Of a stretch of DNA of 5,434 nucleotides, positions 1 to 5,434 are shown piece after piece. The stretch's first letter is position 1, and each line of letters begins with the position of its first letter. Source of the DNA: Caldifarciminota bacterium (GTDB taxonomy: Bacteria; Hydrothermota; Hydrothermia; S141-80). The notes beneath the pieces were generated by a model. The model was not told where the DNA came from. It did no database searches and saw only the letters and a program-made list of their open reading frames with translations. The position numbers and the translations under genes are program-made. The stretch lies in the NCBI GenBank assembly GCA_027053375.1, contig JALUJC010000054.1, forward strand, positions 1 to 5,434, read 5' to 3'.

Positions 1-1140
1 CTCCCACCCCGCACCCGTCTTCAGATTCAGGGACCGCATGCCGGTCAGACCCCGCTGGTGATCCGTCCGGATGAACCTCTGATTCTCGTGGCCGAGGATT
101 CAGGAAGTGGGGTCCAGAGAATTCGCTATGCCTTCCCTGTACGCGGCGACACCCTCTGGCAATCCTATGTGAACCCGGTGCCTGCCCCCACCCTGCCGGA
201 ACCCCGTTCACTGGTGTTTTTCGCAACAGATTCTGCCGGAAACCGGGAACCCCTCAGGGAAACCCTTCTGGTGACGGATCACCGCCCACCCAGGATGGAT
301 CTTGCGGTGGACACCCCTGGCTTCATTACGCAGGATACCCTCTGGCTTGCGGCCGGGCACAGGGTATACCTGTCCAGCCACGATCGACGTGCAGGGGTGC
401 AGTTCCTTCACGCGGAACTGGATTCCGCCACGGGATATTCTGGAGACTCCACCCTGTCTCTCCCGGCGCCGTCCCACGGTCTGCACGAACTTACGGTGTG
501 GTCGTGCGATTCCCTTTTCTGGTGCGATACACTTCGCAAAACCGTTCTTGTGGACACGGTTCCTCCCAGCCTTTCCCTTCAGGTGATCGGTCCCTTCCTG
601 CGTCACATGGATACGGTCTGGACCGGACCCCATACCCGCCTGGTGATCCAGGCCAGCGATCCCCCGGTTCAGGGTGTGAAAACCGGACCCGTGATACGCT
701 ACACCCGCTGGGATCAGGGACCCTGGCTCCCCGCGCCGGAGACCCTGGGTGTTCCATGGACATCCGGCATACATCTTCTGTACGTTTATGCCCTGGATCG
801 TCTTCACAACCGTTCACGGGTGGAAACCCTGCGGGTAGGCGTGGATCTTACACCACCCGTGGTCCGCGTGTATTCTCCCTATGATGGAGGTCGGGTTAAC
901 CGGCGTGTCGCCATCCTGGGGACCTGGGGAGATCCTTTCTTCGCCAGGATAGAGGTGGAGGTTGCATCCGCATCATCCCCGGTGCCTTCCTGGACCTGGC
1001 TCGGATTCCGGACCGAACTTCCCCGCGGCGCCTATGATACGCTGGCCATCTGGGATGCCCGAACCTTTCTGCCGGGGTGGTATACACTGCGCGTGCGGGC
1101 GGAGGACAGCCTCGGGAACCGGGATACGCTTCTCCTGCGT
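1..1140 (+). repeat. Tandem Ig-like domain repeats within the first CDS
   Basis: Four consecutive Ig-like units are encoded here. Proline-pair boundaries end at bases 9, 291, 567 and 858, so the units are about 94, 92 and 97 residues long, and the fourth runs to about base 1140. Unit 1 has the classic OmpL47 pattern: a PPRTRL start, then AEDSGSGVQRIRY, a W-x-x-Y step, and FFATDSAGNREP at the end. Units 2 and 3 keep the layout but have lost most consensus residues; the AGN motif becomes CDSLFWCDT and LDRLHNRS. Unit 4 is a different Ig subtype ending in AEDSLGNRD. Conservation is at the protein level, and I saw no long DNA-level repeat, so this is old duplication rather than recent expansion. 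The window opens at a repeat boundary, so more units probably lie upstream. Confidence 0.75.
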
Positions 1141-2367
1141 CCTGGAATCCCCGTGTTTCAGCGCGTGCTGGAACTCCCGCTGACCACCTGCACCCGCATC
1201 ACCGTGTTTCCACCGGACAGCGGCTGTTTTACTATTGAAACCGGGGGCGCAATCCGGGAACTGTATGTGCTGGAACGACTGGGAACATGGAAATACCGCA
1301 TTGTGCACTATCTGGACATCCCCCGGGACACCCTGCAGATCACCTTCCCGCCCGACAGTTCCTTTCCGTACCCCATGGATCTTGTCCGCGTGCCCTCGGG
1401 AAGTCTCTGGGTGTTCGTGGCAAAAGACCAGGTGTTCTCAGCAGGCCGATGGGTCCTGCGCACGGACGCCCTTCTCTCAGGTGTGCAGTACCTCCCGGTC
1501 CCCTTTCCCTATCAGTCTGTGGTTCTCCCGGTTCAGGGTGACCCCGTGGTGCTGGGCATGGATACGGTCCAGCACACGCTGCTGCTGCAGCCGATCTCTG
1601 GCGGCACCCGGGACACCTTTCCGGTTCCGGTCAACCTTTTCGCACAGCCCGGGGGTGTGTGGAAGGAGACAGGCGGTCTCCGGATGCATGCAGAGGTTTC
1701 GGACACGGGTGGCCGGCAACGGGCCTGGGTGTGGTTTGCAGGAAACATCACACGCCAGATCCCCGACACCCTGCCCCTGCCTCACCGCTTTCGTGCCACG
1801 AAGATGGGCTGGTGGGGCATCAAGGACGTCCAGTGGATCTATGCAAAAGCCCCCACCATCCTGACCCCTGGCCGTGTCTGGTTTGTGGACACGCTGGGAC
1901 AGGTGCTGCTGGAAGACAGCACAGCTGGTGGAGTGGATCTCCGGGTGCTTCCTGGAGATACCCTGCTCTGGGTGCTGACCCGAAATGACAGCACCCTGAC
2001 CCCCGAAGCCCGCCTGTTCGCCGTCCGTGTTCCCGCGGCGCAGTGGTTGACAGGAGAAATCCAGCGAACCCCAGATCTGGAACGCCAGGTCAGGGCCTTT
2101 CCGGAAAAGACCTGGTGGTCACCGGGGGCGCAGGCGCGCATACGCTATGCCATTCCCTTCCCCATGGATGTGGAAGTTGTTCTTTTTGATCCGGAAGGGA
2201 CCCCGTTGCAACGTCTGACCCGGAAGGTTTTCCCTCCAGGAGGAACGATCTCCGTTCCCCTTCAGGATGCGCGGGGGCGTCCCCTTCACGGTCCGGTGCA
2301 GGTTTTGCTCCGTTTCCGGCACCAGGGCAGGGTGATGGACCGCAGGGTCTGGCTGGGAGGGAGATGA
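1..2367 (+). CDS. Large exported Ig-repeat protein with FlgD/T9SS-like C-terminal domain (5' partial)
   Basis: The reading frame is open from base 1 to the TGA at 2365-2367, giving 788 residues. The GTG at 58 has no Shine-Dalgarno sequence and falls inside an Ig repeat, so the true start lies upstream of the window. Residue numbers here count from base 1. Residues 2-286 are about three OmpL47-like Ig repeats whose boundaries carry paired prolines (DHRPP, DTVPP, DLTPP). Residues 287-380 are a fourth Ig-like unit of the kind with SPYDGG, ILGTWGDP, LAIWDA, YTLRVRAEDSLGN. Residues 385-699 are beta-rich with repeated DT(L/V) turns and could be a degenerate propeller; I do not recognise a family. 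Residues 700-788 resemble a FlgD-like Ig or T9SS type-A sorting domain. The only four cysteines form two local pairs (169/175 and 397/409), which fits disulfides outside the cytoplasm. No catalytic motif is visible. The likely role is a surface or secreted adhesive or structural protein. It overlaps the next gene by four bases. The exported location is fairly sure; the function is not. Confidence 0.85.
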   Translation, partial: LPPRTRLQIQGPHAGQTPLVIRPDEPLILVAEDSGSGVQRIRYAFPVRGDTLWQSYVNPVPAPTLPEPRSLVFFATDSAGNREPLRETLLVTDHRPPRMDLAVDTPGFITQDTLWLAAGHRVYLSSHDRRAGVQFLHAELDSATGYSGDSTLSLPAPSHGLHELTVWSCDSLFWCDTLRKTVLVDTVPPSLSLQVIGPFLRHMDTVWTGPHTRLVIQASDPPVQGVKTGPVIRYTRWDQGPWLPAPETLGVPWTSGIHLLYVYALDRLHNRSRVETLRVGVDLTPPVVRVYSPYDGGRVNRRVAILGTWGDPFFARIEVEVASASSPVPSWTWLGFRTELPRGAYDTLAIWDARTFLPGWYTLRVRAEDSLGNRDTLLLRPGIPVFQRVLELPLTTCTRITVFPPDSGCFTIETGGAIRELYVLERLGTWKYRIVHYLDIPRDTLQITFPPDSSFPYPMDLVRVPSGSLWVFVAKDQVFSAGRWVLRTDALLSGVQYLPVPFPYQSVVLPVQGDPVVLGMDTVQHTLLLQPISGGTRDTFPVPVNLFAQPGGVWKETGGLRMHAEVSDTGGRQRAWVWFAGNITRQIPDTLPLPHRFRATKMGWWGIKDVQWIYAKAPTILTPGRVWFVDTLGQVLLEDSTAGGVDLRVLPGDTLLWVLTRNDSTLTPEARLFAVRVPAAQWLTGEIQRTPDLERQVRAFPEKTWWSPGAQARIRYAIPFPMDVEVVLFDPEGTPLQRLTRKVFPPGGTISVPLQDARGRPLHGPVQVLLRFRHQGRVMDRRVWLGGR
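2098..2364 (+). other. C-terminal FlgD-like / T9SS sorting-type domain of the first CDS
   Basis: The last 89 residues follow the order expected of these domains. A turn (FPEKTWWSPGAQ) leads into ARIRYAIPFPMDVEVVLFDPEG, which matches the usual 'isY.lp....v.l.vyd..G' strand pair. Next come LQRLTRKVFPPGGTISVPLQD (the usual 'aG.h.v.Wdg' step) and GRPLHGPVQVLLRF (the usual 'G..v.sGvY...l'). The end is RVMDRRVWLGGR, a basic tail like those of T9SS cargo. The canonical Trp of the W-D/W-N step is missing and the 'sGvY' tyrosine is replaced. It may therefore be a diverged sorting signal or simply a FlgD-like Ig fold. Homology is inferred from pattern only. Confidence 0.5.
2355..2360 (+). promoter_or_regulatory. 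Ribosome binding site GGGAGG for the second gene
   Basis: GGGAGG lies 3 nt before the ATG at 2364 and 6 nt before the in-frame ATG at 2367. The longer spacing is the more usual one, so 2367 may be the favoured start; the two proteins differ by a single Met. The site lies inside the end of the upstream gene, as expected for translational coupling. Confidence 0.6.
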
Positions 2368-3083
2368 TGGCACCTGTGCCTGCAATGGTTCTGGCTTCGG
2401 CTTTCCTGAGTGTTCAGCCCACCGTGCTTTCCCTTTTTACACCCCTGCCGGATCTCCCGGCGCATCCCGCGCTGGGGTTAACCCTGGAGCATCTCCCCAC
2501 AGGCTGGATGCGGTATGGAGGAGCGATGGGATGGGGGTGGAGACATTCGCTTGCCCTTGCCCTGGGAGGGTTCCGGGGCAGAATCCCTTTGCCTTCTCCG
2601 GATGGATCGGACGGGTTCCGGGAATCCGGCCTATCGCTGGCGGTGACCTGGGCTCTCTCACCCTGGATGGCCATCGCGGGTCGCCGGGTTGATGTCCAAA
2701 CGGGATCGGAGGAAAAACAGGACGGGGAAGTGGGGATCCGGGTGTTCCGTCCACGGTGGCATCTGGGGATATGGATGGGTGAAGGTGGGCGTACGTGGGG
2801 GGTGGAAACCCGGTTCCGGGACAGGCTGGACACATGGTGGGCGTGTGGCTGGCAGCGCTTCCCTGCCAGAAACCTGTTTTCCCTGGCGGTCCGGTGGGAT
2901 CTCTCTTCCCTTCAGATTGTCGGGGGCGTGGTGCTGGAACAGGGGCCGCTCCAGACCACGGTATACGGTACTGTTGGACTTTGGGTTGCGATGGCGTGGA
3001 TATCCGGCGCGATGGCCTATCAGACCCACCCCTATCTGGAAGGTCGCTGGGCAGTGAGTGCCCAAGCGGGAGGATCACCATGA
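2364..3083 (+). CDS. Small predicted outer-membrane beta-barrel protein, possibly PorV/PorQ-like
   Basis: This gene encodes 239 residues. The first ~20 residues are hydrophobic (MMAPVPAMVLASAFLSVQP) and could act as a weak signal peptide, though there is no basic residue before the hydrophobic core. The rest alternates short amphipathic beta-strands with Gly- or Asp-rich turns, for example HSLALALGGF, SGLSLAVTWALSPWMAIAG, GEVGIRVFRPRWHLGIWMG and TTVYGTVGLWVAMAW. Only one lysine is present. The order 'dG..G...sGLsLa....l....a.aGr..dv ... GEVGIRV' is loosely like the later part of PorV/PorQ-type barrels, but it is shorter than those (usually 300 or more residues) and lacks their N-terminal 'GGA..A' signature. 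It sits between an Ig-repeat exported protein and a larger barrel, overlapping both by four bases, so the three products are probably made together and may interact. The barrel prediction is reasonable; the family name is tentative. Confidence 0.75.
   Translation: MMAPVPAMVLASAFLSVQPTVLSLFTPLPDLPAHPALGLTLEHLPTGWMRYGGAMGWGWRHSLALALGGFRGRIPLPSPDGSDGFRESGLSLAVTWALSPWMAIAGRRVDVQTGSEEKQDGEVGIRVFRPRWHLGIWMGEGGRTWGVETRFRDRLDTWWACGWQRFPARNLFSLAVRWDLSSLQIVGGVVLEQGPLQTTVYGTVGLWVAMAWISGAMAYQTHPYLEGRWAVSAQAGGSP
3068..3073 (+). promoter_or_regulatory. Ribosome binding site GGGAGG that sets the start of the third gene
   Basis: GGGAGG ends 6 nt before the ATG at 3080, which itself overlaps the TGA of the second gene. 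This site and the short signal-like N terminus that follows place the start at 3080. The open frame extends further upstream to an ATG at 2795, but that stretch lies inside the second gene. Confidence 0.75.
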
Positions 3084-5308
3084 TGGGAATTCTGCTCGGG
3101 ATGGTGATCGCGCAGGCTGGAGCGTCCACGAATCTGTGGTGGAACCTGCAGGGGGGACAGCTGTGGCAGTACGCGAGAATATGGACATCCGGATCTTCGG
3201 AACTCTGGTTGTTTCCGGGGGAGCAGTGGTTCCGGCGAAGCCACCTGGAAGGTGAGGGCGGGATCTATCGTCTGAGATGGAGGGCCAGGTACCAGGAGAC
3301 CTTTCCATCCGGGGATCCGCCTTATCTGTGGATCCAGCTGCAAAACGGTCCTGCACGGGTGACCCTCGGGGATCTCACAGAAGAAGACTGGGACATGGAA
3401 GGCCTGGACCCCGGGCGCCAGCAGGGAATGGATCTCCGGTATCAGGGGAGAGAGGTGGAAACAGAATTCCTGACCCTGTTCTCCTCTTCCATTCCCTACC
3501 GGGAGTTCCTTCGCGGAACAGGCACCACCGGCCCCTACCGCCTTGCACACGCGCCGGTCATTCCCGGAAGTGAGCGGGTGATTCGCTGGCGAAACACCCG
3601 ACCGGAAACCCTCAGGATCCATCGTGATTACGAGCTGTCCCCTCTGCTGGGTGAGGTTGTGCTCCGTGGGGGGCCGCTGTACCCTGAGGAGATGCTGGAG
3701 GTCTATTACCGGGTACGGGGACATGGTGTCGGGGTGTATGCGTTTGCCCAGGGCTGGCACCGGGAGTCCCAGGCGGTCCGCGGAGGATGGGTGCAGGCCG
3801 TGGACTCCTCAGGTTCCTGGCAGTCCCTCGGATTCGGGAGACTGGAAAAGAAACCCTGGAAGCTGACCGTCATGGGAAGCGACCGCGTGTCCAGAGCCCT
3901 CAATGTCCGGGGAGAAGGCGCATGGCATGGAGAATCCGCCGGCTTTAGGTTCAGGGGTGGCTGGGTGGGGTCCGCATACCATTCTCCCCTGACACGCGAT
4001 CTTCCCCGTGGCGGGTGGTTCCATGGGCAGTTCCAGACACGTCAGGACGGATGGATGCTGCACTATCAGGGTGCGCTCCGTGATGATGCACAGTGGACAC
4101 AGACCTCCCATCTGGGAGGCGTTCGCACCACAGGTCCATGGTCTCTGGGCCTGGATGTTTTCACAGATCAGACGGGAGAGAAAGAAAGCGCACTGAACCG
4201 AAACACCCATGGTATGCGCGGGTCACTTCAGCGCGGGGGGATGGAGATGTCGCTGGAATGGCGTGAAGGGGTGGATGACTGGAGAGATTCTTCAGGGCAG
4301 GTGCATGCCTGGTGGACCGGGAAGGTTCACTTTTCAGGGTCGGGGTGGAGGTTCCAGATGGAACAGGAATGGAATGAATGGCAATGGCAGCACACGTCAA
4401 CGTTCTCTCTGGTCCGTCCTTTTGCTGGATGGACCCCCCGAGCACTCCTTTCCTACCGCCGTACCTATGAGAACGCCCATCTGCTTTCGGTGGAAGGGGA
4501 TCTTCAGGGTGGGTTGGCGGGCTGGAATCTGGCCTTTCACTGGAATCAGGACCACACCCTGACAGACTGGAACGCATCACCGGAGCGTTTCCAGCGTGTC
4601 CATATGGAGGGTGTACGGGGATTTCGTGAAGGTCAGATAAGAATGGTATACACCCGGGAATCGGGGTTTCACACCCCCACGCCCGGGGTATCGTTTGTGC
4701 ACAACTGGATGGAAACCTTTGGTGGATCCTTCTCGGTGGGACACGAAGCACAATGGGGGCTCGGGATGGACGGTGGATACACGCGATCCAGAAATGGAAA
4801 TCCGCCTGTTTCCTGGTTTGAAGAAGGCAATGCGTCAGGTCGGGGATTTGTGGCCCTGGGGCAGGGTCGCGCTCTGGCCTGGATGGGAAGATGGAAGGAA
4901 CGCCGTGCGCAACAGGATACCCTTCCCTGGATGGGCAGGCGTGGAGAAATCCGGATGGAAGGAAGTCAGTCTTTCCCAGGTGGACGTGGGACCCTTGGCG
5001 TGCTGGCCATGGATTCGGTGCGACGTGATACCACGTCATTTCACTGGAAACGTGCAGGTCTGCGCCTGGCCTTTATCCGTCAGGGAAGCGTGTCCCTTGA
5101 GCCTTCTCTCCTGGTGGCCAGAAACCGCCTGTCCTCTCTGTCCTGGCCCTTCTGGAGTGTTCGTCTGGATTTAGCAATCACGGTCCATGGCCCCGTGACC
5201 CTGCGTCTTCATGGGTGGGACGAAAGCAGCGCCACCCAGTTCCGGTATCACGGCGTGGAATGTGGACTGGGCGCCACCATCCACGGGATGGATGGTCAGT
5301 TGCGCTAG
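3080..5308 (+). CDS. Trp-rich outer-membrane beta-barrel protein with an SprA-like N-terminal module
   Basis: This gene encodes 742 residues. Residues 1-15 form a short signal-like segment (MMGILLGMVIAQAGA) with an A-x-A cleavage option at 11-13 or 13-15. Residues 60-140 include VTLGDLTEEDW (94-104) followed by a GRQQGMDL segment, like the 'GD...RR..Gv' region of a family of large FCB-type outer-membrane proteins. Residues 146-213 hold the module GTGTTGPYRL ... IPGSERV ... RDYELSPLLGEVVLR ... LEVYYRV. Residues ~214-742 alternate aromatic, charged and Gly residues in short strands with turns, as in a large barrel. By hand count the protein has about 42 Trp (near 6%), only about 7 Lys against many Arg, and a single Cys. 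It ends in GMDGQLR without the terminal aromatic residue usual in BAM substrates. It lacks a recognisable TonB box or plug. True SprA is about three times longer, so this could be a reduced relative or another barrel sharing the module. It is co-translated with the two upstream genes. The outer-membrane location is likely; the function is unknown. Confidence 0.85.
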   Translation: MMGILLGMVIAQAGASTNLWWNLQGGQLWQYARIWTSGSSELWLFPGEQWFRRSHLEGEGGIYRLRWRARYQETFPSGDPPYLWIQLQNGPARVTLGDLTEEDWDMEGLDPGRQQGMDLRYQGREVETEFLTLFSSSIPYREFLRGTGTTGPYRLAHAPVIPGSERVIRWRNTRPETLRIHRDYELSPLLGEVVLRGGPLYPEEMLEVYYRVRGHGVGVYAFAQGWHRESQAVRGGWVQAVDSSGSWQSLGFGRLEKKPWKLTVMGSDRVSRALNVRGEGAWHGESAGFRFRGGWVGSAYHSPLTRDLPRGGWFHGQFQTRQDGWMLHYQGALRDDAQWTQTSHLGGVRTTGPWSLGLDVFTDQTGEKESALNRNTHGMRGSLQRGGMEMSLEWREGVDDWRDSSGQVHAWWTGKVHFSGSGWRFQMEQEWNEWQWQHTSTFSLVRPFAGWTPRALLSYRRTYENAHLLSVEGDLQGGLAGWNLAFHWNQDHTLTDWNASPERFQRVHMEGVRGFREGQIRMVYTRESGFHTPTPGVSFVHNWMETFGGSFSVGHEAQWGLGMDGGYTRSRNGNPPVSWFEEGNASGRGFVALGQGRALAWMGRWKERRAQQDTLPWMGRRGEIRMEGSQSFPGGRGTLGVLAMDSVRRDTTSFHWKRAGLRLAFIRQGSVSLEPSLLVARNRLSSLSWPFWSVRLDLAITVHGPVTLRLHGWDESSATQFRYHGVECGLGATIHGMDGQLR
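3512..3718 (+). other. GPY...GSE...DY module within the third CDS
   Basis: This stretch encodes residues 145-213. In order it shows G-T-G-T-T-G-P-Y-R-L, I-P-G-S-E-R-V, a short Arg-rich insert, R-D-Y-E-L, G-E-V-V-L, and L-E-V-Y-Y-R-V. The general form 'GPY.L ... GSE.V.ldG..L..g.DY.iDy..G.i.f ... i.v.Yey' is one I recall from SprA and related FCB-group outer-membrane proteins. Here the 'LDG' turn is replaced by RWRNT, and 'IDY..G.ITF' by ELSPLLGEVVLR, so it is a diverged copy. The assignment comes from pattern memory and not from a search. Confidence 0.55.
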
Positions 5309-5311
5309 TTC

Positions 5312-5434
5312 TTACAGGAAGATCTTCTTTTTCACACATACCGTGCAGAACTGCAGGCCACGCTCGGGATGCGTTTTTAGTCCCATGCACCCACCTCTGT
5401 ACCACCCCTGACTGTAAAAAATCACCGTCTTTCG
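5312..5434 (-). CDS. C-terminal end of a convergent gene with a Cys/His cluster (5' partial)
   Basis: On the minus strand a frame is open from the window edge (5434) to a TAA at 5314-5312, giving 40 residues. The protein ends GGCMGLKTHPERGLQFCTVC followed by VKKKIFL. The C-x5-H-x7-C-x2-C arrangement (residues 16, 22, 30, 33 of the visible part) looks like the end of a zinc-ribbon or similar metal site, and the tail is basic. The stop lies 3 bases from the stop of the plus-strand operon, a spacing typical of real convergent genes; without this gene the window would end in unexplained DNA. An ATG at 5386-5384 has a good ribosome-site-like AGAGGTG at 5398-5392, so an independent 24-residue protein is a second reading. 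I do not recognise the family. The short visible length limits confidence. Confidence 0.5.
   Translation of the reverse strand, partial: RKTVIFYSQGWYRGGCMGLKTHPERGLQFCTVCVKKKIFL

Noticed and set aside
58..2367. GTG at 58 as the real start of the first gene
   Set aside because: There is no ribosome site before it, the frame stays open to base 1, and the codon falls inside an Ig repeat whose beginning (PPRTRLQIQGP) is encoded upstream of it.
2795..3079. N-terminal extension of the third gene back to an ATG at 2795
   Set aside because: This stretch lies inside the second gene in another frame. The ATG at 3080 has a good ribosome site and a signal-like N terminus, and the overlap matches the previous junction.
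3032..3760. 242-codon minus-strand open frame
   Set aside because: It is a low-complexity Pro-rich shadow opposite the end of the second and start of the third gene, with no motif to support it.
4161..5039. 292-codon minus-strand open frame antisense to the third gene
   Set aside because: It is rich in Pro, Ser, His and Arg as expected of an antisense shadow in GC-rich DNA, has no recognisable domain, and is fully covered by a convincing plus-strand gene.
1..5308. Apparent excess of GATC sites (roughly 40 by eye)
   Set aside because: They fall mostly where Asp (GAT) or Ile/Met-Asp codons precede C-starting codons, or in GGATCC/GGATCT codon pairs. Codon preference explains them, and nothing links them to methylation or a replication site.
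5315..5332. Palindrome GAAGATCTTC followed by five T, as a terminator for the operon
   Set aside because: The stem is only 3-5 pairs with a G-U pair, so it would be weak, and it lies within the end of the apparent convergent gene (Lys-Lys-Lys-Ile-Phe codons).
5350..5400. Similarity of the convergent fragment to ribosomal protein L33 (a 'TxPER...C..C.K' pattern)
   Set aside because: The first CxxC of L33 is absent and the visible order of residues does not match beyond a few positions; it is likely chance.

Overview
The window appears to come from a GC-rich, Gram-negative (diderm) bacterium. It carries a tightly packed plus-strand block of three genes whose products all look exported or outer-membrane located. 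The best guess for origin is an uncultivated lineage of, or near, the Fibrobacteres-Chlorobi-Bacteroidetes (FCB) supergroup. That rests on OmpL47-like Ig repeats, a FlgD/T9SS-like C-terminal domain, and a GPY...GSE...DY module that I associate with SprA-like outer-membrane proteins of that group. No rRNA, tRNA or housekeeping gene is present to fix the taxonomy.

Layout. Bases 1-2367 are the 3' part of a large surface or secreted protein: tandem Ig-like repeats, then a beta-rich middle, then a C-terminal sorting-type or FlgD-like Ig domain. Its 5' end lies before the window. Bases 2364-3083 encode a small (239 aa) predicted outer-membrane beta-barrel. Bases 3080-5308 encode a 742 aa Trp-rich, Lys-poor predicted outer-membrane beta-barrel with the SprA-like module near its N terminus. 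The junctions between these genes are near-identical: each has a 4-base ATGA overlap, a doubled ATGATGG start and a GGGAGG ribosome site. This points to one translationally coupled operon. Three bases after the last stop, a minus-strand gene ends at 5312. Only its last 40 codons are in the window, and they carry a Cys/His cluster that could bind zinc.

How the genes may work together (inference). A large CTD-bearing exported protein, a small barrel and a larger SprA-like barrel co-translated as a unit recall the cargo, PorV and SprA roles of type IX secretion, though on a reduced scale. They could equally be three unrelated envelope proteins in one operon. No CRISPR array, insertion sequence, RNA gene, riboswitch or convincing terminator was seen. 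There is no gene-free stretch longer than a few bases.
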